From an uncultured Bacteroidales bacterium (lineage in GTDB: Bacteria > Bacteroidota > Bacteroidia > Bacteroidales > Muribaculaceae), in the NCBI GenBank assembly GCA_902777835.1, contig CACYVC010000012.1:48401-112400 (forward strand): a stretch of 64,000 bases of DNA. The letters are read 5' to 3'. The notes under the pieces are model-generated. The model searched no databases and was not told the origin of the DNA. It worked only from the letters and a program-made list of their open reading frames with translations. The number at the start of each line of letters is the position of its first letter. The stretch's first letter is position 1. Both the position numbers and the translations under genes were made by a program. Shown here piece after piece: positions 52,345-59,153 of this stretch.

Positions 52345-53257
52345 ATATATCATTTTATCACTCTTAACCATAATGGTAGCAACTGTCTTCACTGCTTGCC
52401 GCGACAAGAACAAGAGCGACGAAGATGATCAGCCACAAGTCATTAGAAGCAACGACGAGTTGAAGCCCTCAGCGCAAGACGTGCTCAATGCACCACAACA
52501 GCTCAAAAGTTCGCTCAATGCCCTCGCCAATGACATCAACGACGGTTTTGACGAGATAACAAGTATTGAGCAAACGATCGACGACACCGACATCTCTCAA
52601 CTCTCGCAAAGCAAAAGGGCAAAGTTGCGTAACAACATCCTGCTAATGAAGAGTACAATTCAGGACCGACGCAAAACACTCTCAGACCTTGAAGACGACC
52701 TCGAAAATCTCGACGAGAAGAGCAAGGTCGAAGCGGAGCAGACCATAAACAATCTGCGGCAACAACTTGACTTTCAAAAGACTAGAATCAACCAGCTAAG
52801 CACGAAGCTAAATTACTCTGCTCCAAAACCAAAAAACCATGACGAAGCTACCGACTCCATAGTGGTCAACAACCAATCAAACAAAACAGCGCAAAAAGTC
52901 ACCGAGGAAGAACACCAACAAAAGGAGCAGCGCGAAATGCTCAACAAAGAGCTAAATGAGTGCTACTATGTTATAGGCTCCAGAGAGGAGCTGAAAAACC
53001 GCAAAATAATCGACTCGGAGTTCCTGAAAAAGACTAAGGTAATGCAAAGCGGGAACTTATTAATATCCTATTTCACCAAAGCCGACAAGCGCACCCTCAG
53101 CGAGATTACAATACCCAGTAAGAAATTCACTATAATCACCAACCACGACCAATCGTCTTTCTCCACCGAAGAAACCGAAGATAAGACTTTAATCAAAATA
53201 CTTGACCCAGCCTCTTTTTGGGAGTATAGCAACTACCTCGTGGTGATAATCGAATGA
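52331..53257 (+). CDS. Coiled-coil lipoprotein
   Basis: 308 residues. Lipobox FTAC near Cys23. Residues about 45-160 are a strongly charged coiled coil ('LRNNILLMKSTIQDRRKTLSDLEDDLENLDEKSKVEAEQTINNLRQQLDFQKTRINQL'), then a globular C-terminal part with 'ECYYVIGSREELKNRKII' and 'FTKADKRTLSEITIPSKKFTIITNHDQSSF'. This pattern is common in Bacteroidales lipoproteins with unknown function. Start at 52331 follows the lipoprotein signal; it overlaps rsmI by 14 nt. Confidence 0.82.
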   Translation: MRTLRYIILSLLTIMVATVFTACRDKNKSDEDDQPQVIRSNDELKPSAQDVLNAPQQLKSSLNALANDINDGFDEITSIEQTIDDTDISQLSQSKRAKLRNNILLMKSTIQDRRKTLSDLEDDLENLDEKSKVEAEQTINNLRQQLDFQKTRINQLSTKLNYSAPKPKNHDEATDSIVVNNQSNKTAQKVTEEEHQQKEQREMLNKELNECYYVIGSREELKNRKIIDSEFLKKTKVMQSGNLLISYFTKADKRTLSEITIPSKKFTIITNHDQSSFSTEETEDKTLIKILDPASFWEYSNYLVVIIE

Positions 53258-53283
53258 GGGAAAACCGCATTGCTACACACTTC

Positions 53284-54399
53284 ATGAAAATAGTAATCGC
53301 CATCGACAAGTTCAAAGGTAGCGCCACCAGCCAGCAGCTCTTGCAAGCTATAGGCGAGGAGATTTCACGCCTTTGCCCTGATGCGCAGGTAGTGGCAGTG
53401 CCCATTGCCGATGGCGGCGACGGCACAATGCAATGTATCAAGAGCATCTTCGGCAATAGAGCCACCACATGCAGCGTGAACGTGACTGCACCGTTGCAGC
53501 ATCTACCACAAGTTGAGGCTCAATATATCATCGATGGCGACACAGCCTATATGGACCTATCCACAGCTAGCGGACTGGCATTGGTGCCTGATGACTGCCG
53601 CAACGTGATGATGGCCAGCACCTTTGGCACTGGAGAAATGATTGCCCACGCCATCAACAAAGGCGCAAGGCACATAGTGCTTGGACTTGGCGGCAGCGCC
53701 ACTTGTGATGGAGGAACAGGCATTCTCACTGCTTTAGGATTCAAGTTCCTCGACAAGGAGGGAAATCTTCTGTCGCCATGTGGCGAAAGTCTTGCAAAAA
53801 TATCACGCATTGATGGCGATAAGGTTGATGTCAATGTGCTTAACACAAAATTCACTCTACTGAGCGATGTTGATAATCCACTATATGGCGATAATGGAGC
53901 TGCTTACATCTTTGCTCCGCAAAAAGGGGCATCACAGCAGCAAGTAGAGCGGCTTGACGAAGGCCTCAGGCATTTTGCCACACTGCTGCCACCTCACATC
54001 GCCAACCTACCAGGGGCAGGAGCTGCTGGAGGTGTAACAGCAGGGATGATGGCCTTGCTTAATGCCACCATCAAACCAGGCATCGACACCCTGCTCCAGC
54101 TTGCACATTTCGACGACATCATCGGCGATGCTCACCTCATCATCACCGGGGAGGGACGCATCGACAACCAAACTCTCCACGGCAAAGCGCCAGCAGGAGT
54201 GCTGAAAGCAGCAAAGAAAAAAGGAATACCAGTAATTGCATTATGCGGATGCATAGCACCAAGCACCGATACCACCAAAATGGGGTTCAAACAAGTGATT
54301 GAAGTTACACCACCCGAGATGCCTTTAGACCAAGCCCTCAACTCCGAGGTGACTCTGTGCAATGTCAAAGTTGCTATAAGCGGAATACTATTTGGTTGA
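53284..54399 (+). CDS. glxK: Glycerate 2-kinase
   Basis: 371 residues. Phosphorylates D-glycerate in glyoxylate/serine breakdown. 'MKIVIAIDKFKGSATSQQLLQAIGEEI', 'VPIADGGDGTMQCI', 'MASTFGTGEMIAHAINKGARHIVLGLGGSATCDGGTG' and 'LIITGEGRIDNQTLHGKAPAGVLKAAK' match family GlxK/GarK. The ATG at 53284 fits the family start; an ATG at 53254 overlapping the previous stop (ATGA) is possible. Confidence 0.93.
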   Translation: MKIVIAIDKFKGSATSQQLLQAIGEEISRLCPDAQVVAVPIADGGDGTMQCIKSIFGNRATTCSVNVTAPLQHLPQVEAQYIIDGDTAYMDLSTASGLALVPDDCRNVMMASTFGTGEMIAHAINKGARHIVLGLGGSATCDGGTGILTALGFKFLDKEGNLLSPCGESLAKISRIDGDKVDVNVLNTKFTLLSDVDNPLYGDNGAAYIFAPQKGASQQQVERLDEGLRHFATLLPPHIANLPGAGAAGGVTAGMMALLNATIKPGIDTLLQLAHFDDIIGDAHLIITGEGRIDNQTLHGKAPAGVLKAAKKKGIPVIALCGCIAPSTDTTKMGFKQVIEVTPPEMPLDQALNSEVTLCNVKVAISGILFG

Positions 54400-54501
54400 A
54401 AGCTCTTTTCATTACTTGCTTTAACCCAGATCGGTCGTCAGGCGCAATTTTTTCCGTCGTTTCTTGAAAAATGTCCACACATGTCTTTTATGGTGTAGAA
54501 A

Positions 54502-54533
54502 TTTGTAAAAGTGAAAAACTTTTTTTATATTTG
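54502..54533 (+). promoter_or_regulatory. Promoter of the lipoprotein-radical SAM operon
   Basis: TTTG (54502-54505), 20 nt, TATATTTG (54526-54533). The first ATG at 54566 is about 28 nt after the expected start. No other promoter is seen before the radical SAM gene. Confidence 0.75.
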
Positions 54534-54565
54534 CGTGCTAATTATGTCCATCTAGATTCTCAGCT

Positions 54566-54877
54566 ATGAAAAATGTAAGTTTTAGTGTCAAGAAATGGTC
54601 GATACGTGCTTTAGTTGCGATTGGTGCCTTGCTTGGCATCTCAGCTTGTTGTCACACAAAAAAAGTGGTAGAAGATGACAACTATAACTATAACCATAAC
54701 AGCACGCCTCCGATTCATAATCTCAAGTATGGTCCACTCGTTGATATAAGAAAGTCGCGTACAGCAACGATTAAAAAGCGCATCGATGAGAATGGCAATG
54801 TTGTATATGATACTATTCAGAACGAAATACTCTCAGACCCGCCAGTGATCAAACCTCTACATATAGAAGATGAATAA
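54566..54877 (+). CDS. Putative rSAM-modified lipoprotein 1 (degenerate motif)
   Basis: 103 residues. N-terminus with Lys10, Trp11, Arg14, Gly20, Gly24 and lipobox Cys28 at exactly the positions of the next two proteins. After a Asn/Tyr-rich stretch it has 'KYGPLVDI' (Tyr55), a weakened form of the VYGPP motif, and a C-terminal part with 'ENGNVVYDTIQNEI'. Probably a membrane-anchored substrate, or diverged relative, of the radical SAM enzyme 0.6 kb downstream (inference). First gene of the four-gene unit. Confidence 0.75.
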   Translation: MKNVSFSVKKWSIRALVAIGALLGISACCHTKKVVEDDNYNYNHNSTPPIHNLKYGPLVDIRKSRTATIKKRIDENGNVVYDTIQNEILSDPPVIKPLHIEDE

Positions 54878-54879
54878 TC

Positions 54880-55134
54880 ATGAAAAAACTGAATTTTAAT
54901 GTTCATAAATGGGGCGTGCGTGCATTGGTTGCCATTGGTACGATGCTTGGCATTTCGTCATGCACCCATAAGGTTGGCCCTAATCCCGCCGAAGGCGTGT
55001 ATGGTCCTCCTCCAGGTTACTCCCCTCATAGGGTAGATGTGATTGAAGACGTTTATGGTCCTCCAGTAGAGGAGATAGACAGCATTAGAGCAACAGATAA
55101 GCCAGAGTTGAAAAAGAATAAAGATTCTGAATAA
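54880..55134 (+). CDS. Putative rSAM-modified lipoprotein 2 (two VYGPP motifs)
   Basis: 84 residues. Signal/lipobox region 'HKWGVRALVAIGTMLGISSC' aligns without gaps to its neighbours. The mature 56 residues contain GVYGPPP (Tyr41) and DVYGPPVEEID (Tyr59), both preceded by Glu or Asp-Val. Starts 2 nt after lipoprotein 1 and its stop shares a base with the next ATG. The repeated short motif on a lipid-anchored peptide next to a radical SAM/SPASM enzyme marks it as a candidate modified precursor. Confidence 0.8.
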   Translation: MKKLNFNVHKWGVRALVAIGTMLGISSCTHKVGPNPAEGVYGPPPGYSPHRVDVIEDVYGPPVEEIDSIRATDKPELKKNKDSE

Positions 55135-55457
55135 TGAAGAAATCGACATTCATAATAAAAAAATGGCTGGTGCGTGGACTGGTAGTTGTTGGCGCTTTGA
55201 TAGGCGTGACGTCTTGCCATCACGCTAAAAAGCACCACAGCAGTGATGCCGACGAAAGCCTCTCAAGCTCAGCAACCAGCGAGGTCAGTGATGTAAGTGA
55301 TGTGAGCGTAGTTGAGGATGTTTATGGTCCGCCTATTGAAGATATTAGCGAGGTAGAGGTTGTATATGGTCCTCCTTCTTATTTCGAAGACCAAGAAGCC
55401 AAGCCCGCTATTATCGATGAGCCTCAACCATCTGAAAGCAACAAAAAAGCGAAATAA
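55134..55457 (+). CDS. Putative rSAM-modified lipoprotein 3 (two VYGPP motifs)
   Basis: 107 residues. Same 28-residue N-terminus ('KKWLVRGLVVVGALIGVTSC'), then a His/Ser-rich part (HHAKKHHSS), an acidic Ser-Asp-Val repeat (SEVSDVSDVSVVED) and two motifs: DVYGPPIEDIS (Tyr64) and VVYGPPSYFED (Tyr78). Its stop codon shares one base (TAATG) with the radical SAM start, so the two are translated in strict coupling. Candidate substrate of that enzyme. Confidence 0.82.
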   Translation: MKKSTFIIKKWLVRGLVVVGALIGVTSCHHAKKHHSSDADESLSSSATSEVSDVSDVSVVEDVYGPPIEDISEVEVVYGPPSYFEDQEAKPAIIDEPQPSESNKKAK

Positions 55458-56524
55458 TGAACACTCGCCAGCTTATTGACTTTGAAAACACGCGCCGCGA
55501 GCGCCGATGGCTTGAGAAGAATCATCCACTGAGGCAGTTGTTCTGGGAGTGCACACTGCGATGCAACCTCTCATGCCGACATTGTGGCAGCGACTGCCGC
55601 AAGGTGTCGGTAACGCCCGATATGCCTCTTGAGCATTTCCTGCCTGTTCTCGATGATGTGGCAACGATGATTGACCCCAAGAAAGTACTGGTCAATACAG
55701 TGGGCGGTGAACCTCTTGTGCGCCCCGACATTGTGAAATGTGGCAAGGCTATCACCGACCGAGGATTTCTATGGGGCTTCGTGACCAACGGCGTGCTGCT
55801 CACCGAGCAGATGCTTCGCGACGTGCTTAATGCAGGGCTACGCACCGTGGCTGTGAGCCTCGACGGACTCGAGACGGAGCACAACTGGCTTCGTGGTGGG
55901 TCATTTGACGGAGCGATGAGCGCTGTGAAACTCCTTACCCGCACACGCAACCTGCTGTGGGACGTGATTACCTGCGTCAATCAGCGTAACTTCTCCACCT
56001 TGCCTCAGCTCAAGCAGTATCTTATCAATGCTGGCGTGACTAAATGGCGCATCTTCACCATCTTTCCACAAGGCAGGGCAAAACTTAACAATGAGCTTTA
56101 TCTAAGTCCTGAGCAATATGTGGAACTCATGGACTTCATCGCTGCCACACGCAAAGAGGGCGAGATTAACCTATCCTACAGCTGCGAAGGCTTTCTCGGC
56201 GACTATGAGGGAGTAGTGAGAGGTCACATCTTCCGCTGCGATGCAGGCACAATGACAGCGTCGATATTTGCCAACGGCGACATCAGCGGTTGCCTGAGCA
56301 TTCGCTCGCATTACAATCAAGGCAATATCTACCACGACCGTTTCAGCGACGTGTGGAACAACCGCTTTGAGCAGATGCGCAACCGCCGATGGATGAAACA
56401 TGACGAGTGCGCCAAATGCAAGGTGTGGGACTGGTGCGCCGGAGGCCCCTTCCATCTGCGTGACGATGACGGCAAGATGATGCATTGCAACTATCTAACT
56501 ATCTGCGAAGCAAAGAAATCATAG
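55457..56524 (+). CDS. Radical SAM/SPASM enzyme of a lipoprotein-modification system
   Basis: 355 residues. Radical SAM core with Cys36-x3-Cys40-x2-Cys43 binding the first 4Fe-4S cluster, GGEP at 83-86 and 'VAVSLDGLETEHNWLRG' near 131-147. C-terminal SPASM domain with Cys261, 279, 318, 321, 327, 344 and 350, enough for two auxiliary clusters. SPASM enzymes generally modify ribosomally made peptides (established). I recall a catalogued pairing of such an enzyme with lipoproteins in Bacteroidales (TIGR04133 with TIGR04134, from memory); the chemistry is not known to me. One-base overlap with lipoprotein 3. Confidence 0.9.
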   Translation: MNTRQLIDFENTRRERRWLEKNHPLRQLFWECTLRCNLSCRHCGSDCRKVSVTPDMPLEHFLPVLDDVATMIDPKKVLVNTVGGEPLVRPDIVKCGKAITDRGFLWGFVTNGVLLTEQMLRDVLNAGLRTVAVSLDGLETEHNWLRGGSFDGAMSAVKLLTRTRNLLWDVITCVNQRNFSTLPQLKQYLINAGVTKWRIFTIFPQGRAKLNNELYLSPEQYVELMDFIAATRKEGEINLSYSCEGFLGDYEGVVRGHIFRCDAGTMTASIFANGDISGCLSIRSHYNQGNIYHDRFSDVWNNRFEQMRNRRWMKHDECAKCKVWDWCAGGPFHLRDDDGKMMHCNYLTICEAKKS

Positions 56525-56554
56525 GTGAGAGGGAAGAGTGAGAGGGAAGAGTTC

Positions 56555-56596
56555 CCGACCCACGATCCACGAACAACGATAAACGAACAACGACAA
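56555..56596. repeat. Heptad-phased tandem repeat, six units (CGA class)
   Basis: CCGACCC, ACGATCC, ACGAACA, ACGATAA, ACGAACA, ACGACAA in strict 7-nt register, 10 nt before the ATG at 56607. Purine-rich 7-nt units (GAGGGAA-like) precede it. Confidence 0.8.
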
Positions 56597-56606
56597 ACTA
56601 TTTTTT

Positions 56607-57902
56607 ATGAAGAGATTACTTGTTGCACTTGTGGCGATGACGTGTGTGAGCCTAATGGCAATGGCGCAGTCGTCAAGTCACCAGTATGTGACTGTGGTGG
56701 CTGAACCTGACCATGCCGACTGGACCTATCACACTGGTGAGACAGCACATTTCACAGCCTACGCCATCAAGGAAAACGTGCGCATGCGCGACACCGAAAT
56801 CACCTACAGCTATGGTCCCGACAAACTCGATGCTGTCTTCACCAAGACCATCAAAACCGACCGCAACGGTGTGGCGCACTTCGATGTGCCAGGAGCCAAA
56901 ACACCAGGCTTCACCAGCGTGAGAGTGAAGGTGCTGCTCGACGGCCACAGCTACAGTTCGATGACAAATATCGCCTTCGACCCTTATAACATAAAGCCAA
57001 CCACTACTATGCCCGATGACTTTGAGCAGTTTTGGAACGACGCTATGCTCAAGGCTTCAAAGATACCCATGCAGCCCACACTGCGCCACAGCGACGAGGA
57101 GAGCAACGACAAGGTTGATGTATATTACCTGCGCCTGCAGTCTTACAAAAAAGGAAACTATGTGTATGGCGTGCTCACAGTGCCCAAGACAGCAGGCCGC
57201 AAACCCGCAATACTGCGTCTGCCTGGCGCTGCCGTGCGCTCGTTTAATGGTCCAAACGAGCTAGCCTACGAAGGATTTGTTGTACTGGAGATTGGCGTGC
57301 ATGGCATTCCTGTTGACCAAGACAAGGAGATTTACCGCCAACTTGAGGCTGGCGCATTGGCTGGATATACCACCATTGGCATCGACAATCGCGACACCTA
57401 TTATTACAAGCGTTCCATCTTGGGATGTGTACGTGCTGTTGATTACCTATGCACACGCGACGACGTTGACTCCACACGCATCGCCACCTATGGCGGCAGT
57501 CAGGGAGGCATGCTGTCAGTTATGACAGCTGCATTGAGTCCGCACATCAGTGCGTTGTTTGCCTATTTCCCTGCTTTCTGCGATCTCACGGGCTACTACA
57601 ATGGCCGCGGCGCAGGGTGGCCGCATCTATTTAAAAATCCCAATGAGCCAAATATTAAGGCACGCATGGAAGTGTCGCGATATTACGACACGGTGAACTT
57701 CGCCCGCATTCTGCAAGCGCCAGGTTTTTATGCTTGGGGGTTCAACGACCCTGCTTGCTGCCCCACCTCAACTTTCAGTGCTTACAACGTGATAACCGCC
57801 CCCAAACAACTCCAAATAGGCCGAGACACAGGCCACTGGCTCTACCCTTGGCAAGTGGAGAACGCCATGAAGTGGCTAAAGGCCCAATTCCACATGGAAT
57901 AG
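56607..57902 (+). CDS. Acetylxylan esterase family (CE7-like) secreted esterase
   Basis: 431 residues. Signal peptide (1-20, ending AMAQ), an N-terminal beta-sandwich (about 25-130, 'TVVAEPDHADWTYHTGETAHF'), then an AXE1 alpha/beta-hydrolase domain (about 135-431). Nucleophile Ser in YGGSQGG (near residue 302), 'RDTYYYKRSILGCVRAVDYL' typical of CE7, late Asp ('GFNDPACCPTS') and His ('DTGHWLYP'). Removes acetyl groups from xylan oligomers, probably in the periplasm. No SusC/D or glycoside hydrolase nearby. Confidence 0.9.
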   Translation: MKRLLVALVAMTCVSLMAMAQSSSHQYVTVVAEPDHADWTYHTGETAHFTAYAIKENVRMRDTEITYSYGPDKLDAVFTKTIKTDRNGVAHFDVPGAKTPGFTSVRVKVLLDGHSYSSMTNIAFDPYNIKPTTTMPDDFEQFWNDAMLKASKIPMQPTLRHSDEESNDKVDVYYLRLQSYKKGNYVYGVLTVPKTAGRKPAILRLPGAAVRSFNGPNELAYEGFVVLEIGVHGIPVDQDKEIYRQLEAGALAGYTTIGIDNRDTYYYKRSILGCVRAVDYLCTRDDVDSTRIATYGGSQGGMLSVMTAALSPHISALFAYFPAFCDLTGYYNGRGAGWPHLFKNPNEPNIKARMEVSRYYDTVNFARILQAPGFYAWGFNDPACCPTSTFSAYNVITAPKQLQIGRDTGHWLYPWQVENAMKWLKAQFHME

Positions 57903-57907
57903 GTGAA

Positions 57908-57977
57908 AGTTCAGAGTTAAGAGTTCAGAGTTCAAAGTTTTGAGTTCAAAGTTCAGAGTTTAAAGTTCAGAGTTCCC
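57908..57977. repeat. Heptad-phased tandem repeat, ten units (AGTT class)
   Basis: Ten in-register units (AGTTCAG, AGTTAAG, AGTTTTG ...) starting 5 nt after the esterase stop codon. Confidence 0.87.
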
Positions 57978-58038
57978 GATCCCCGACCTTCGAAAAACGA
58001 TAAACGAATAACGATAAACGAAAAACGACCTCCGATCC
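57976..58038. repeat. Heptad-phased tandem repeat, nine units (CGA class)
   Basis: Follows the AGTT block directly: CCGATCC, CCGACCT, TCGAAAA, ACGATAA and so on, nine units with 7-nt phase, ending exactly at the stop codon (58039) of the minus-strand pantothenate kinase gene. Shows the two classes joined head to tail. Confidence 0.85.
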
Positions 58039-58866
58039 TCACACCGCAGGTGCATACGCCAACGCTGCCCCAAGTGCTGTGCAATATTCGGCGTGGGCTG
58101 GAATATGGAATTTCACACCATAGATTTCCTCGATGCGTGGGAACACCACTGCACATTGTGGCAGGCGAGTGAGGTTGCCAATCAGCACAAAGTCTTTCAC
58201 GCCAGTGTTGAGCTTAGAGAGCACTGCAGCCGAACCAATCGACTCTAGCACCATACAGATGATGCCCAAAGCCACATCGTTGTCGCTAGGGGTGATTTGA
58301 CGCACCTTGCCAAAGAGCGACGCTGTGGCATGCAGGGGCAGACCCTCAAGGTCGGTCTTGCAGATATCCTTGATTTGCAGATTGATGTGAGTGATATCTC
58401 CTTGTTCGGCAAGTGCTATCACGTCGGTTATGTGGTCGGTCTTGAGCAGCAGATGCGCCAAACCCATTAAAGTACCGCCTCCAATGCCAATACCGCCCAA
58501 GTGCTTGATTTCTTCACCATCCACACTCACCAGCGTAGTGCCGGTACCCATCGACACCACAGTCAACTTGTCTAAGCCGCTGTCGAAGCGAGCACCCAGA
58601 CCATCGGCAAGAAACTCATCGGCTTTACTTGTTGGCAGGCCATATATGGGGGTGGTCACACCCGAACTGCCCACGCCTGTGAGCATCACATGCTCAATAT
58701 CGGCGAGAGTTATATTATTATCATAGATATACTTTCCAAACGCCCCAAAAAGCGATGTGATAGGGTCGGCAGCAGTGATAAACATGGGCGAGAGAATCTG
58801 ACCGTCTTTCAGTCCCACAATCTTGGTGGTGCTTCCGCCCACATCAATTCCTATTACTAGTCCCAT
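58039..58866 (-). CDS. coaW: Type II pantothenate kinase
   Basis: 275 residues, ASKHA fold (Fumble family). 'GLVIGIDVGGSTTKIVGLKDG' (phosphate 1), 'VVSMGTGTTLVSVD' (phosphate 2 region), 'HLGGIGIGGGTLMGLAHLLL' and 'VLIGNLTRLPQC' match type II PanK such as S. aureus CoaW. Phosphorylates pantothenate, the first CoA step; this type is typically little inhibited by CoA. The ATG at 58866 fits the conserved start; upstream in-frame codons run into the promoter repeat. Confidence 0.92.
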   Translation of the reverse strand: MGLVIGIDVGGSTTKIVGLKDGQILSPMFITAADPITSLFGAFGKYIYDNNITLADIEHVMLTGVGSSGVTTPIYGLPTSKADEFLADGLGARFDSGLDKLTVVSMGTGTTLVSVDGEEIKHLGGIGIGGGTLMGLAHLLLKTDHITDVIALAEQGDITHINLQIKDICKTDLEGLPLHATASLFGKVRQITPSDNDVALGIICMVLESIGSAAVLSKLNTGVKDFVLIGNLTRLPQCAVVFPRIEEIYGVKFHIPAHAEYCTALGAALAYAPAV

Positions 58867-58891
58867 AGTATTGTTTTTTTGAAATAGCGTG

Positions 58892-59047
58892 CCAAAATTA
58901 GTGCAAACCAAGAGAAAAACCAAATTTATTTGAGTTTTTCCAAGGTGCAGCCTAATTTATCCAAAATTAGTGCAAGTTGAGTGAAATACAAAATGAAAGA
59001 CAAAGTTTTTCATTTTTATTGCCTAAACGCAGCCTAATTTATCCAAA
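58892..59047. repeat. Two tandem promoter-bearing repeat units
   Basis: Two units of about 69 nt (58892-58960) and 82 nt (58961-59042). Each begins CCAAAATTAGTGCAA and ends GCAGCCTAATTTAT; a partial third start follows. On the minus strand each unit contains a promoter: TTTG at 58921-58924, 20 nt, TAATTTTG at 58893-58900; and TTTG at 58989-58992, 19 nt, TAATTTTG at 58962-58969. The inner parts differ but keep T-rich/A-rich arms able to pair. Likely part of a dispersed intergenic repeat family. Confidence 0.75.
58893..58924 (-). promoter_or_regulatory. Promoter of coaW (proximal repeat unit)
   Basis: TTTG-N20-TAATTTTG on the minus strand; expected start about 20 nt before the coaW ATG. A second copy lies 69 nt upstream in the next repeat unit (58962-58992). 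Confidence 0.7.
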
Positions 59048-59048
59048 C

Positions 59049-59090
59049 AGGCACAGGACAGCTATCAAAATCGCCGAAAAGCAAACGCAA
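59049..59090 (+). pseudogene. Remnant of a gene 3' end, copy 1
   Basis: Reads KQAQDSYQ, then after a small deletion with frameshift KSPKSKRK, and no stop at the equivalent place. Similar to the remnants at 60881-60928 and 63721-63816. Parent gene not recognised. Confidence 0.5.
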
Positions 59091-59106
59091 GTATAATAAA
59101 AATCAC

Positions 59107-59149
59107 TACCTTTGCCTTCGATATAAAAATCAACAAATGGAAATTTGTG
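59107..59149 (+). promoter_or_regulatory. -7 element and leader hairpin of the C69 gene
   Basis: TACCTTTG at 59107-59114 within ATCACTACCTTTGC, then ACAAAT-GGAA-ATTTGT (59133-59148), a short hairpin or palindrome just before the ATG at 59154. The same arrangement occurs before the SDR gene at 63881. No clear -33 box. Confidence 0.5.
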
Positions 59150-59153
59150 TAAT

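Noticed and set aside
56607-57902. Polysaccharide utilisation locus around the acetylxylan esterase
   Set aside because: No SusC/SusD pair, glycoside hydrolase or hybrid two-component regulator lies within the flanking genes.
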